NCBI GenBank assembly: GCA_047605765.1
Contig: JASGFB010000003.1
Coordinates: 1 to 64,000 of the forward strand
Direction: 5' to 3'
DNA from: JBGVSA01 sp047605765
GTDB taxonomy: Bacteria; Pseudomonadota; Gammaproteobacteria; Burkholderiales; Rhodocyclaceae
DNA length: 64,000 nucleotides
Made by a program: the position numbers and the translations under genes. This document shows, in pieces, positions 19,357 through 29,010 of the stretch. Positions within the stretch are counted from its first letter, which is position 1, and each line of letters begins with the position of its first letter. Under the pieces are notes generated by a model. The model was not told the origin of the DNA and searched no databases. It saw only the letters and a list, made by a program, of their open reading frames with translations.

Positions 19357-20565
19357 TCAGACGCGTTCGATGAGCATGGCGAGGCCTTGCCCGACGCCTA
19401 CACACATCGTGCACAGCGCGTAGCGCCCGCCTGTGTCGGCCAGTTGGTGCGCCGCCGTCGTGACCAGCCGGGCGCCGCTGGCCCCCAGCGGATGGCCCAG
19501 GGCGATGGCGCCGCCATAGCGATTGACGCGCTCGTCGTCATCGGCCACCCCCAACTGACGCAGCACCGCCAGCCCTTGCGAGGCGAAGGCCTCGTTCAGT
19601 TCGATGATGTCGATGGCATTGAGGTCGATGCGCAGGCGCCTCAGAAGTTGACGCACGGCCGGCACTGGCCCGACGCCCATGACGCGGGGTGCCAACGCGC
19701 CGGCGGCCATGCCGACGATGCGTGCCATCGGCTGCAGACCGTGCTGGCGGGCGGCAGCTTCGCTGGCGATGAGCAGGGCACAGGCACCGTCGTTGACGCC
19801 GGAGGCGTTGCCCGCCGTCACGCTGCCGTCGGCACGCACCACCGGCTTGAGCCGGGCGAGCGATTCGAGGGTGGTGGGGCGTGGATGCTCGTCGGCGGCA
19901 AAGACGATCGGCTCGCCTTTCTTCTGCGGCAGTTCGACAGCGACGATCTCTTTGGTCAGGTGGCCGGCGGCCTGCGCGGCGGCGGCTTTTTGCTGACTGC
20001 GCAGGGCGAACAGATCCTGGTCGTGGCGCGAGATGCCGTATTCGGCGGCGACGTTCTCGGCGGTTTCGGGCATCGAGTCGACGCCGTAGCGTTGCTTCAT
20101 CAGCGGATTGATGAAGCGCCAGCCGATGGTGGTGTCCTGGATCTGCATACTGCGCGAAAAGGCCGCGTCGGCCTTGCCCATCACGAAGGGCGCGCGGCTC
20201 ATGTTCTCGACGCCGCCCGCCAGCGCCAGCGCCATCTCACCGGCGGCGATGGCGCGCGCGGCCTGGCCGATGGCTTCCATGCCCGAACTGCACAGGCGAT
20301 TGACGGTGACCCCGGGCACCGATTCCGGCAGGCCAGCCAGCAGTAGCGACATACGCGCGACGTTGCGGTTGTCTTCGCCGGCCTGGTTGGCGTTGCCGTA
20401 GAAAACGTCGTCCACGGCGGCCCAGTCGAGATCCGGATGGCGGCGCATGATTTCGCGGATCGGCAGGGCGCCCAGGTCGTCGGCGCGTGTGTGCGCAAGG
20501 GCGCCGCCGTAGCGGCCGAAAGGCGTGCGCACGGCCTCGCAGATGAATGCGTGTTGCAGTGTCAT
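19357..20565 (-). CDS. pcaF: 3-oxoadipyl-CoA thiolase
   Basis: Cleaves 3-oxoadipyl-CoA with CoA to succinyl-CoA and acetyl-CoA, the last step of the beta-ketoadipate pathway. It has 402 residues from the ATG at 20565. Thiolase active sites are all present: nucleophile C92 (NRLCSSGMEAIG), H358 (IALGHPLGASGAR) and C388 (CTMCVGVGQG). The NEAFASQGLAVLRQLG segment is also typical. The generic thiolase fold is certain; the PcaF assignment rests on location directly downstream of the pcaI-pcaJ CoA-transferase genes (17-base gap). Confidence 0.93.
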   Translation of the reverse strand: MTLQHAFICEAVRTPFGRYGGALAHTRADDLGALPIREIMRRHPDLDWAAVDDVFYGNANQAGEDNRNVARMSLLLAGLPESVPGVTVNRLCSSGMEAIGQAARAIAAGEMALALAGGVENMSRAPFVMGKADAAFSRSMQIQDTTIGWRFINPLMKQRYGVDSMPETAENVAAEYGISRHDQDLFALRSQQKAAAAQAAGHLTKEIVAVELPQKKGEPIVFAADEHPRPTTLESLARLKPVVRADGSVTAGNASGVNDGACALLIASEAAARQHGLQPMARIVGMAAGALAPRVMGVGPVPAVRQLLRRLRIDLNAIDIIELNEAFASQGLAVLRQLGVADDDERVNRYGGAIALGHPLGASGARLVTTAAHQLADTGGRYALCTMCVGVGQGLAMLIERV

Positions 20566-20582
20566 GGTGGTCTCTCCGGTGT

Positions 20583-21251
20583 TCAGCAGGCGGCCCGCAG
20601 CGGAATGCCGCACAGGGCGGCGAGCTGCGCAGGCGTGATGCCGTCGATGAGGTCGCGCGCCACCACGCCGTCGGCGGTGATGTCGAAGGTCGCGAAGTCG
20701 GTGTAGACGCGCTTGACGCAGGCAATGCCGGTCAGCGGGCTGGTGCAGGTGGCGACGAGCTTGCTGGTGCCGCGCTTGGTGAGCAGATCCATCATCACGA
20801 AGACGGACTTGGCGCCAATGGCTAGATCCATGGCGCCGCCGACGGCGGGGATGGCATCCTTGGCACCGGTGTGCCAGTTGGCCAGGTCGCCTTTCACTGA
20901 TACCTCGTAGGCGCCCAGAACGCAGTAGTCGAGGTGGCCGCCGCGCATCATGGCGAACGAGTCGGCATGGTGGAAAAATGCCGCGCCGGGCAGGGCGGTG
21001 ACGAACTGCTTGCCGGCGTTGATCAGCTCGGCGTCTTCGTGACCTTCGGCCGGCATCGGGCCCATGCCGAGCAGGCCGTTTTCGCTGTGAAGGAATATCG
21101 ATACGTCATCGGGCAGGCAATTGGCGACCTCGGTCGGTGCGCCGATGCCCAGATTGACGTAGGCGCCGTTCGGAATGTCGGCGGCGATGCGCGTGGCGAT
21201 CTGCCGCCGCGTCAGACGCGGGAGTTCCGCGATGGAAGTTGCTTGAGTCAT
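20583..21251 (-). CDS. pcaJ: 3-oxoadipate CoA-transferase subunit B
   Basis: Beta subunit of the enzyme that transfers CoA from succinyl-CoA to 3-oxoadipate. It has 222 residues from the ATG at 21251. The catalytic glutamate is E57 in FLHSENGLLGMGP, within the family pattern, and VNLGIGAPT and GGAMDLAIGAK are also conserved. pcaI precedes it by 27 bases and pcaF follows by 17, so the three form one transcript. Confidence 0.94.
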   Translation of the reverse strand: MTQATSIAELPRLTRRQIATRIAADIPNGAYVNLGIGAPTEVANCLPDDVSIFLHSENGLLGMGPMPAEGHEDAELINAGKQFVTALPGAAFFHHADSFAMMRGGHLDYCVLGAYEVSVKGDLANWHTGAKDAIPAVGGAMDLAIGAKSVFVMMDLLTKRGTSKLVATCTSPLTGIACVKRVYTDFATFDITADGVVARDLIDGITPAQLAALCGIPLRAAC

Positions 21252-21278
21252 GGGAATGCCTCTGCGCTAAGGCGGCTG

Positions 21279-21956
21279 TCAGGATTGAAGACGCGGTTGG
21301 GGAACGACGACCGCGCGCTGGACGAATATGCCGGGGGTGACGACCGTTTCCGGATCGATGGCGCCGGCATTCACCGCCTGCCGCACCTGGACGATGGTGC
21401 AGCGCGCGGCGGTGGCCATGACCGGACCGAAGTTACGCGCCGTCTTGCGGTAGACGAGGTTGCCGAGCGCATCGACGGTGTCGGCCTTGATGAGCGCGAA
21501 ATCGGCATGGATCGGGTATTCGAGGACGTAATCGACGCCGTCGATGTGGCGCGTCTCTTTGTTCTCGGCCAGCTGCGTGCCGTAGCCGGTGGGGGTGTAG
21601 AAGGCGCCGATGCCCGCGCCGGCGGCGCGGATGCGTTCGGCCAGGTTGCCCTGCGGCACCAGTTCGAGCTGCAGCCGGCCGGCCAGGTATCGTTCGTCGA
21701 ATGCCTTGGCATTGGCTTGCCGGGGGAACGAGCAGACGATCTTGCGGACGCGGTCGTGCTCGATGAGCGCCGCCACGCCGGTGGAGCCAGTGCCGGCGTT
21801 GTTCGACACAATGGTCAGATCCTTGGCGCCCTGGCGTACGAGCGCATCGATCAACTCGAAGGGCACGCCGGCATCGCCGAAGCCGCCGATCATGACGGTT
21901 GCGCCATCAGGGATATCGGCTACCGCCGCGTCGACGGAGGGACATAGCTTGTTCAA
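21279..21956 (-). CDS. pcaI: 3-oxoadipate CoA-transferase subunit A
   Basis: Alpha subunit of the same CoA-transferase, 225 residues. The start codon is TTG at 21956 (reads NKLCPSVDAAV), supported by an AAGGAG site 7 bases upstream; no ATG offers a better fit. The glycine-rich VMIGGFGDAGVPFELID and the SNNAGTG motif identify the CoA-transferase family I alpha subunit. First gene of pcaI-pcaJ-pcaF. A palindromic GAACA-N2-TGTTC sits next to its ribosome site, probably for control by the IclR-type regulator located upstream. Confidence 0.93.
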   Translation of the reverse strand: MNKLCPSVDAAVADIPDGATVMIGGFGDAGVPFELIDALVRQGAKDLTIVSNNAGTGSTGVAALIEHDRVRKIVCSFPRQANAKAFDERYLAGRLQLELVPQGNLAERIRAAGAGIGAFYTPTGYGTQLAENKETRHIDGVDYVLEYPIHADFALIKADTVDALGNLVYRKTARNFGPVMATAARCTIVQVRQAVNAGAIDPETVVTPGIFVQRAVVVPQPRLQS

Positions 21957-21970
21957 GGTGTTCTCCTTTC

Positions 21971-21982
21971 GAACAGTTGTTC
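21971..21982. promoter_or_regulatory. Palindromic putative operator of pcaIJF
   Basis: GAACA-GT-TGTTC, followed within 23 bases by two more GAAC-type half-sites (GAACGCG, GAACAG). It lies 14 bases upstream of the pcaI TTG start. IclR-type regulators of aromatic degradation bind such palindromes; the link to the adjacent regulator is inference. Confidence 0.5.
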
Positions 21983-22266
21983 ACGTTTAGAACGCGCTTG
22001 AACAGTACTGAGGCTTCTCGACGCGACGGCTTGATCGAATGCAAGTGCCGCCGGCCGCGAAATTGAGGCCACGCAATGCTTCGAACAAAGCAGCCAAATC
22101 CGATAGATGGGTTCGCACATGAGAGCGGACACCGCTCATTGCTCCGATGCGGGGCATGCGGTGTGCGCAGCCTCGTCCGCGACGCCGGACGCGGCGCAGG
22201 CGTGGTGACGCCCTCAGCCGCGCGCGGCGATGCGAATGGGATGGATGGGGCGTTTTGTCGGAGGTG
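21983..22266. other. Gene-free region between pcaI and the IclR gene
   Basis: About 284 bases with no supported gene on either strand. It should contain the pcaI promoter. Nothing else stands out. Confidence 0.4.
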
Positions 22267-23058
22267 CTAGATGCGCCGTGCCAGGTGGCGAGAGATGCTG
22301 GCCGCCGTGTTCTGCAATTCCGGCAGCAAGGATTTGATGCTGTCGACGGAGGCGTCGTCCTTGGCGATGCCGGAGATGTTGATGGCCGCCACGATGCGAC
22401 CGTTGCGATCGTGGATCGGCGCGGCGATCGAGACGAGGCCCGCTTCGAGCTCTTGATGGACCAGCGACCAGCCTTGCCGGCGCACGGTGTCGATGCTGGC
22501 ACGCAGCGAATCGCGGTCGTACGGCAGGGCGGCCGGATGGGGATGCGCCAGGAAGGCGTCGAGGTGCGCTTCGAGTGCGGCGGGTGTCAGGTCGGACAAC
22601 AACACCCGGCCCATGGAGGTCAGCGCGGCGGGCAGCCGGCTGCCGATCGACAGATTGACGGCCATGATCTTGCGCGTCGGGACGCGCAGCACGTAGACGA
22701 TGTCGGTGCCGTCGAGCACTGCAATGGAAGAGCTTTCCTTGGCGGCCTGGACGAGGGCTTCGACGATCGGTTCGGCGACGTCCCACAGCGCCATCGACGA
22801 CAGGTAGGCATAACCCAGATCGAGAATGCGCGGTGTCAGGCTGAAGTATCGCCCGTCATGCAGGGCAAAGCCCAGATGCACCAGGGTCAGCAGGATGCGG
22901 CGCGCGCCGGCGCGGGTGAGCCCGGCCGCTGCGGCGACTTCGCTGAGTGTCTGGTGGGGACGCTGCGCGTTGAAGGTCTTGATGACGTCCAGCCCGCGGG
23001 CCAAAGACTGGATGTAGTCGTCGCCGGGTGCCTTGGACGGGGACTGCTGATCGGCCAA
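22267..23058 (-). CDS. IclR-family regulator, probable PcaR/PcaQ-like control of pcaIJF
   Basis: 263 residues from a TTG at 23058, chosen because an AGAGG site lies seven bases before it and the length then matches the family; the open frame extends to 23166 without a ribosome site. The N-terminal winged helix (SLARGLDVIKTFNAQRP, SEVAAAAGLTRAGARRILLTL) is followed by the effector-binding domain with GRVLLSDLTP and the VSIAAPIHDRNGRIVAAINISG motif typical of PobR/PcaR-type regulators of protocatechuate metabolism. It lies directly upstream of pcaIJF on the same strand. Confidence 0.85.
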   Translation of the reverse strand: MADQQSPSKAPGDDYIQSLARGLDVIKTFNAQRPHQTLSEVAAAAGLTRAGARRILLTLVHLGFALHDGRYFSLTPRILDLGYAYLSSMALWDVAEPIVEALVQAAKESSSIAVLDGTDIVYVLRVPTRKIMAVNLSIGSRLPAALTSMGRVLLSDLTPAALEAHLDAFLAHPHPAALPYDRDSLRASIDTVRRQGWSLVHQELEAGLVSIAAPIHDRNGRIVAAINISGIAKDDASVDSIKSLLPELQNTAASISRHLARRI

Positions 23059-23251
23059 CAGGATGCCTCTTCGATAAGGGGGAGAGGTGCCGATTATTCT
23101 GCAAAGTACGCACCGGCGAGGCCGATGGGCGCAAGAGTGGGTGGCAAAAGTGTGTGCGCCGCCCATCGTCAGGCGTCGCCGCAGGCCGTCTTTTGGGGGA
23201 TACTCTGCGCCGTGGCGTATCGCCCCTTCCTGGCAGCCCTGGCCGTTTCCG

Positions 23252-23767
23252 ATGTCGTCTTCGCCCCTGCGTTACCTGTCCGCCTACCCCGCATCGCTGC
23301 AGGACAAAGTGCGTGCGCTCATCGCGCGCGGCGAACTGGGCGCTTATCTCGAAAGCCGCTATCCGGCGCGCCATGCGGTGCAGACCGACCGTGCGCTGTA
23401 CGACTACGTGGCCGACATGAAACAACGCCATCTGCGCAGCGCGCCGGCCGTCGACAAGGTGCAGTACGACAGCAAGCTGGACGTCGAGCACCACGCCCTG
23501 GGCCTGCACACGGCCATTTCGCGCGTGCAGGGCGGGCGCCTCAAGGCCAAGAAGGAAATCCGCGTGGCGTCGGTCTTCAAGGCAGCGGCGCCGGAATTTC
23601 TGCACATGATCGTGGCCCACGAATTGGCGCATCTGAAAGAACGCGAACACAACAAGGCGTTTTATCGCCTGTGCGTTGCCATGGCGCCGGATTACCACCA
23701 GTGGGAATTCGATCTGCGCCTGTTCCTGACCTGGCGCGAATTGCCCGCCGCACCACCGCTCGCGTGA
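23252..23767 (+). CDS. YgjP-like metal-dependent hydrolase (DUF45)
   Basis: 171 residues from the ATG at 23252. The zinc motif H123-E124-L-A-H127 with a further His at 133 (HELAHLKEREHNKAFY) is the gluzincin-type pattern of the YgjP/M48-related family. Unlike typical YgjP it has an N-terminal segment (SAYPASLQDKVRALIARGEL) that resembles the Burkholderiales variants. The cytoplasmic protein has no signal peptide; the substrate is unknown. It is divergent from the IclR gene. Confidence 0.8.
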   Translation: MSSSPLRYLSAYPASLQDKVRALIARGELGAYLESRYPARHAVQTDRALYDYVADMKQRHLRSAPAVDKVQYDSKLDVEHHALGLHTAISRVQGGRLKAKKEIRVASVFKAAAPEFLHMIVAHELAHLKEREHNKAFYRLCVAMAPDYHQWEFDLRLFLTWRELPAAPPLA

Positions 23768-23878
23768 GCGGCGCCTACGTGTCGATGTAGGACAAAGCCG
23801 GGCAGGCGTGCCCTATCGGGTACGCGCTGTGCGAGCCTACGAGACACGCCAAGACAACTCGAAAAACAGGAGGCCGGC

Positions 23879-25894
23879 ATGCAGACACGCTCTGTCACCC
23901 GCGCTGTGATGTGGGCATTCATTGGACTGCTGGTGTTGTTGGCCGTGGCCATCGTGATCATGCTTACCTTCGACTGGAACCGCGCGCGCGGCTGGATCGG
24001 AGGCAAGGTATCGGAAGCGACGGGCCGCGAAGTCATCATCAACGGTGATCTGTCGCTCAAGTGGACCCGGCCCACGCCCAACGAGGTTGGGCTGGCACGC
24101 TGGGTGCCGATGCCGCGCCTGGTGGCGCGCGATGTCACCATGAGCAATGAAACCTGGGCGAGCGAGCCCTTGATGGCCCGCGTCGATGAATTGGCGTTTC
24201 TGCTGCGCCCCGTTCCCCTGCTGCACAAGGATCTGATCTTCAGGGAAATCGCCGTGGCCTCGCCGGCGGTGCATCTGCAACGCCTGAAGGACGGCCGCAA
24301 CAACTGGACCTTCAAGGCGCGCACGCCATCGAACGAACCCAGCCCGTGGCGCGTGCAGGTCGAGAACGTGGTGCTCAAGGAAGGGCACCTGACCTATGAC
24401 GATGCGCAGGGCGACATGGCGTTCGACGTCCACGCCCAGACCCTGCCGGAAACGGCGCGGCCATACGGCATCGGCTTTACCGTCAAGGGCCGCTATCACA
24501 AGGGCACAATCGATGGCGGCGGTCGCGGCGGGGCCGTGCTGGCCTTGCAGGATCCGTCGACGCCGTACCCGGTGGAAGGCAAGGTCAAGATCGGTTCGAC
24601 CCATGTGGATCTGGCCGGCACCCTGTCGAATCCGGCTCACCTGACTGGCCTCGACATGCGTCTGAAGGTGGCCGGGCAGAGCATGTCGCAGTTGTACCCG
24701 CTGACCGGCATCACGCTGCCCGACACGCCGCCGTATTCGACCGAGGGCCGCCTGATCGGTACGCTGGCCAGCCAGGGCGGCACGTGGAAGTACGAGAACT
24801 TTACCGGGCGCGTGGGGGGCAGCGATCTGTCCGGCACCATCCAGTTCGCCGCGCGCCAGCCACGCCCGCAACTGACCGGCACGCTGGTGTCAAAGATGCT
24901 GCGCTTCGAAGACCTGGGGCCGCTGATCGGCGCCGACTCGGCGGCCAGCAAGGCGGCGCGCGAAGCACCGCCGCAGCCGGTGCGGCGTGACAAGGTGTTG
25001 CCGGCCGAGCCGTTCCGCGTCGAGCGTTGGGACAAGATCGACGCCGACGTACGCTTTACCGGCGAGCGCATCGTGCGCGATGCCGAGCTGCCGATCGACA
25101 AGCTCACCACCCACGTGATCCTCAAGGACGGCGTGCTCACGCTGGACCCGCTCAATTTCGGCGTAGCGGGTGGCAACTTCGTCAGCAAGATCACGCTCGA
25201 CTCCGGCGCCAAGCCGATCAAGGCGACGTTGCGCGCCGACGTGCGTCATCTGCAACTGAAGCAGTTGTTCCCCAAGGTGGAGAGCATGCGCGGCAGCTTC
25301 GGCCAGGTGAATGGCGACATCGCGCTGTCGTCGCAGGGCGATTCGGTGGCCACCCTGCTGGGCGGTGCCAATGGCGAGATGCGCCTGCTCGTCAATCAGG
25401 GGCAGTTCAGTAAGTTCTTGCTTGAAGCGGCGGGCCTCAATGTGGCCAACGTGGTTGCCACCAAGCTGTTCGGCGACAAGCAGGTCAAGCTCAATTGCCT
25501 GGCCAGCGATCTGGTGGTGCGCAATGGCGTGGCGGCTACGCGCAATTTCCTCTTCGATACGGAGGATGCGTTCATTACGGTCGATGGCACACTCGATTTC
25601 AAGACCGAGAAGCTCGACTTGACGGTCAAGCCGGAGCAGAAGGGCGTACGCATCATCTCTCTGCGGGCACCGCTGTACGTGCGCGGCACACTGGGCGATC
25701 CGGCGGTGTCGGTGAATGCCGGCGTGGTGGCGCTGAAAGCGGGGGGCGCGGTGGCCTTGGCGCTGGTGGCGCCGATCACGGCGATCCTGCCGCTCACCAA
25801 CATCCCGACCGAACAGGCTTCCGATTGCAAGGCGGCGCTGGCACGCGTGGCACACAAGTCCGAAGCGCCGCCGGCCGGACAGCGCGCCAACTGA
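23879..25894 (+). CDS. AsmA-family envelope protein
   Basis: 671 residues from the ATG at 23879, with AGGAGG upstream. A single N-terminal membrane anchor (VMWAFIGLLVLLAVAIVIML) is followed by the AsmA N-terminal domain (ATGREVIINGDLSLKWT, DVTMSN) and a long repetitive beta-strand region, ending in the AsmA C-terminal domain (DAFITVDGTLDFKTEKLDLTV, then KPEQKGVRIISLRAPLYVRG). Family members form long periplasmic beta-groove bridges implicated in phospholipid transport to the outer membrane. The last residues include a second hydrophobic stretch (GGAVALALVAPITAILPL). Confidence 0.9.
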   Translation: MQTRSVTRAVMWAFIGLLVLLAVAIVIMLTFDWNRARGWIGGKVSEATGREVIINGDLSLKWTRPTPNEVGLARWVPMPRLVARDVTMSNETWASEPLMARVDELAFLLRPVPLLHKDLIFREIAVASPAVHLQRLKDGRNNWTFKARTPSNEPSPWRVQVENVVLKEGHLTYDDAQGDMAFDVHAQTLPETARPYGIGFTVKGRYHKGTIDGGGRGGAVLALQDPSTPYPVEGKVKIGSTHVDLAGTLSNPAHLTGLDMRLKVAGQSMSQLYPLTGITLPDTPPYSTEGRLIGTLASQGGTWKYENFTGRVGGSDLSGTIQFAARQPRPQLTGTLVSKMLRFEDLGPLIGADSAASKAAREAPPQPVRRDKVLPAEPFRVERWDKIDADVRFTGERIVRDAELPIDKLTTHVILKDGVLTLDPLNFGVAGGNFVSKITLDSGAKPIKATLRADVRHLQLKQLFPKVESMRGSFGQVNGDIALSSQGDSVATLLGGANGEMRLLVNQGQFSKFLLEAAGLNVANVVATKLFGDKQVKLNCLASDLVVRNGVAATRNFLFDTEDAFITVDGTLDFKTEKLDLTVKPEQKGVRIISLRAPLYVRGTLGDPAVSVNAGVVALKAGGAVALALVAPITAILPLTNIPTEQASDCKAALARVAHKSEAPPAGQRAN

Positions 25895-25907
25895 GGCCGC
25901 AGCGGCG

Positions 25908-26336
25908 TCAGGTGCCGTGGGCCGCCTTGGCGCGTACCAGTCCGCCGAGCAGGCACAGGGCGGACAGCACGCTGAGGGCGGTGGCGATGACGAAAAAATA
26001 GAGGCTGGCGATCACGCTGAAGACCACCTGGCCGGCGATGATCGCCCGCACCATCGGCCGTCCCACCGCCGGCACGCGTTCGAGCAGGTGCCCGAGCTGC
26101 CAGATCAGCACTGCCAGCAGCGCCAGCATGGCGCTGGCAAGCAGGCCGTTGCCGAAGCTGAATTCAAGATACGAGCGGCTGGTGCCCCATATGTCGACGT
26201 GCACGCTGTCCATGTACTGGAGCAGGGGGCGCGCGTCGTCGTTGCCAAGATAGATCTGGGCAAAGCGCAGCAGATGCAGCGCGGCGTGGAGCGCCGTCAA
26301 CAGCGCGGCGCATTGCAGGGGGCGACGAGGCGTCAC
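25908..26336 (-). CDS. Small four-helix membrane protein
   Basis: 142 residues from a GTG at 26336, with a GGGAG site seven bases upstream; no closer ATG exists. Hydrophobic helices lie at about residues 9-30, 60-80, 92-115 and 115-135 (ALLTALHAALHLLRFAQIYL, LLASAMLALLAVLIWQL, AIIAGQVVFSVIASLYFFVI, ALSVLSALCLLGGLV). No family is recognised. It is 79 bases downstream of glnD on the same strand and ends 13 bases from the convergent asmA stop. Confidence 0.6.
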   Translation of the reverse strand: MTPRRPLQCAALLTALHAALHLLRFAQIYLGNDDARPLLQYMDSVHVDIWGTSRSYLEFSFGNGLLASAMLALLAVLIWQLGHLLERVPAVGRPMVRAIIAGQVVFSVIASLYFFVIATALSVLSALCLLGGLVRAKAAHGT

Positions 26337-26415
26337 GCAACTCTCCCGGGTGTTTGAGCACACGATGGCACGGCCCGGGCTCGCTCGCCAGTGCCGGCCA
26401 TCGGATAGGGGGCCT

Positions 26416-28998
26416 TCAGATGCGCAGGCGTTCGATGAGATCGGATTCGAGCTGAACGGTCTTGCCGCTGTGATCGAGCGCGGGGCCGCTGACCAGGAAG
26501 GTGTCTTCGGCGCGCTCGCCCAGCGTGGCGATCTTGGCGGTGTGGATGTTGATGCTGTGTTCGGCCAGGGTGTGCGCCACCGTGTACAGCAGGCCGGGGC
26601 GGTCGGCGGCGACGATCGACAGGATGAAATGCTGACCGCGCTCGTCCGGTTGCAGCGATACCGCCGGCATGATCGGGAAGTGCTTGAGCTGGCGCGAGAT
26701 GCGTCCGTTGACGGGTTCGTCCAGGGCACCCTGGCGCGTCAGGCGATCGGTCAATTCGTGCTCGATCAGCGCGATGACATCGCGGTAATCGGGCGTGTGG
26801 CCGGGGTCGAGGATGATGAAGCTGTCCAGCGCATAGCCGTGCGTGGTGGTGTGGATCTTGGCATCCAGGATGCTGTAGCCCATGCGACTGAAGAAGCCGC
26901 ACAGGCGCGCGAACAAGTCCTTTTGGTCGCGCGTGTAGACCATCACCTGGAGGCCTTCTTCGATACGGCTCGGGCGCGCCTTGACCACGGGCGTGTCGCC
27001 ATGCGGACGGTAGTACAGCATGCGCGTATGCCAGGCGATTTCTTCACCGTCGTGGCGCATGAAATACACCGTGTCGAGTTCCTTCCAGAAGGCGTCTTCG
27101 ACGCCCTCTTGCAGGCCAAAGAAGCGCAGCCGTTCGCGTGCCTGTTGCTGGCGCTCTTCGAGACCCTGCGCCTGTTCCGGCGTGTCGCCCTGCAACAGCT
27201 TGCGGGTGATCAGGAACAGGTCTTCCAGCAGCTTGGCCTTCCAGCCGTTCCATACCTTGGGGCTGGTGCCGCGGATGTCGGCATGGGTCAGCATGTACAG
27301 CGCAGCCAGGCGACGCTCGGTCTTGACCAGGCCGGCGAAGGCGCGGATCACGTCGGGGTCGGCCAGGTCCTGTTTCTGCGCGACCTGCGACATGGTCAGG
27401 TGATGCTCGACCAGCCATACCACCAGGTCGGTGTCTTCCTTCGAGAAACCATGCGCGCGGCAAAAGCGCCGCGCATCGGCCATGCCCAGCTTTGAATGAT
27501 CGCCGCCACGGCCCTTGGCGATGTCGTGGAAGAGGGCTGCCGTGTACAGCAGCCAGGGTTTTTCGCAACCGGCGAACAGACGGGTGAGCAGCGGGTATTC
27601 GTGGGCATGCTCTTCGAGCGCGAAGCGGCGCACGTTGCGCAGCACTTGCAGGATGTGCTGATCGACAGTGTAGACGTGGAACAGGTCGTGCTGCATCTGG
27701 CCGACGATGCGGCCGAAAGCCGGGATATAGGCGCCCAGGATGTCGTACTGGTTCATGCGCCGGAATTCATGCGTCTGCCCGTGAGGTTCCTTGAGGATCT
27801 CGAGGAACTGCGCGTGGTTGGCCGGGTCGCGGCGGAAGCGGGCGTCGATGAGGGTGCGCCCGCGCCACAACGCACGTAGCGTGCGTACGCTCATGCCTTG
27901 CAGTTCGCGATGCCGCTGCATGAGCAGGAAGGCTTCGAGCAGGGCGCTGGGATGGCGGATGAAGACCTCGTCGTCGACGATGTCGAGCAGTTCGCCCTCG
28001 ACCTGGAAGCGCTCGTTGATCGGGCGCGTCTGGCTGGCTGCCAGCGGCTGATAGCGGGTGGCCAGGTTCTGCAGCAGGATGGTGTTCAACTGCATGATCT
28101 GCTTCGCCACGCGGTAGTAGCGCTGCATCGTGCGTTCGGACGCGCGCTTGCCTTTGGCGGCGGCGATGCCGAAGGCCTGGGCCAGGGCCTCCTGGAAATC
28201 GAAGATCAGCCGGTCTTCGCGCCGGTTGGCGATGTAATGCAGGCGGATACGCACGGTCTGCATGAAGCGCTCGGCACGGCGCAGCTCGGTGGCGGTGGCG
28301 ATGTTGATCAGCCCGTTGCCCGCCATCTGCTTCCAGGTGGTGCCCAGGCCGGCCGCCAGCGATACCCACACCATGACCTGCATGTCGCGCAGTCCGCCGG
28401 GGCTTTCCTTGCAGTTCGGCTCGAGCGAGTAGGGCGTCTGGTTGAAGCGGTTGTAGCGCTGTTCCTGCTCGGCGCGCTTGGCATGGAAGAACGCTTCGGA
28501 ATCAAAGTCCGTGCACAGGCGCCGCGTGAAGGTCTTGTACAGCGTGCCGCTGCCGGTGAGGCGGCGCGATTCGAGCAGATTGGTCTGGATGGTGACGTCG
28601 TTGCACGCCTCCGACAGGCATTCGTCGATGGTGCGCACGCTATGGCCGATTTCCAGGCCGAGATCCCACAGCAGGCCGATGAAGCGTTCGATGTACTCGC
28701 GCAGGGCGGCGTCCGGCTCATCGGCCAGCAACACCAGGATGTCCACGTCCGAGTACGGGTACAGCTCGCCGCGCCCGTAGCCGCCGACCGCCACCAGGGC
28801 GGCACTGTCCGGCAGGCGGCACAGCGCCCACAGGTCGGCCAGTACGCCGTCGACCAGTTTGCAGCGCCCGTGCAGCACGCGTGCCGGGCGCGCGTCACTT
28901 TCGAATTCGGCGCGCAGGGCGCGTTGACCATCGACGAGCCGCGCGCGCAGCGCGGCCAGATCGGAGCGGGGGATTTCCGCGCCTGCCGGGGCATTCAT
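26416..28998 (-). CDS. glnD: Bifunctional uridylyltransferase/uridylyl-removing enzyme GlnD
   Basis: Glutamine sensor of nitrogen control: it adds or removes UMP on PII proteins. 860 residues. Domains in order: nucleotidyltransferase with GGYGRGELYPYSDVDIL (residues 72-88, metal Asp84 and Asp86), the linker helical domain, the HD phosphohydrolase domain near residue 490 (FHDIAKGRGGDHSKLG) and two C-terminal ACT glutamine-binding domains (about 680-770 and 790-860). It follows map by 12 bases on the same strand, the usual betaproteobacterial arrangement. Confidence 0.97.
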   Translation of the reverse strand: MNAPAGAEIPRSDLAALRARLVDGQRALRAEFESDARPARVLHGRCKLVDGVLADLWALCRLPDSAALVAVGGYGRGELYPYSDVDILVLLADEPDAALREYIERFIGLLWDLGLEIGHSVRTIDECLSEACNDVTIQTNLLESRRLTGSGTLYKTFTRRLCTDFDSEAFFHAKRAEQEQRYNRFNQTPYSLEPNCKESPGGLRDMQVMVWVSLAAGLGTTWKQMAGNGLINIATATELRRAERFMQTVRIRLHYIANRREDRLIFDFQEALAQAFGIAAAKGKRASERTMQRYYRVAKQIMQLNTILLQNLATRYQPLAASQTRPINERFQVEGELLDIVDDEVFIRHPSALLEAFLLMQRHRELQGMSVRTLRALWRGRTLIDARFRRDPANHAQFLEILKEPHGQTHEFRRMNQYDILGAYIPAFGRIVGQMQHDLFHVYTVDQHILQVLRNVRRFALEEHAHEYPLLTRLFAGCEKPWLLYTAALFHDIAKGRGGDHSKLGMADARRFCRAHGFSKEDTDLVVWLVEHHLTMSQVAQKQDLADPDVIRAFAGLVKTERRLAALYMLTHADIRGTSPKVWNGWKAKLLEDLFLITRKLLQGDTPEQAQGLEERQQQARERLRFFGLQEGVEDAFWKELDTVYFMRHDGEEIAWHTRMLYYRPHGDTPVVKARPSRIEEGLQVMVYTRDQKDLFARLCGFFSRMGYSILDAKIHTTTHGYALDSFIILDPGHTPDYRDVIALIEHELTDRLTRQGALDEPVNGRISRQLKHFPIMPAVSLQPDERGQHFILSIVAADRPGLLYTVAHTLAEHSINIHTAKIATLGERAEDTFLVSGPALDHSGKTVQLESDLIERLRI

Positions 28999-29010
28999 CG
29001 AAAACGTTCC

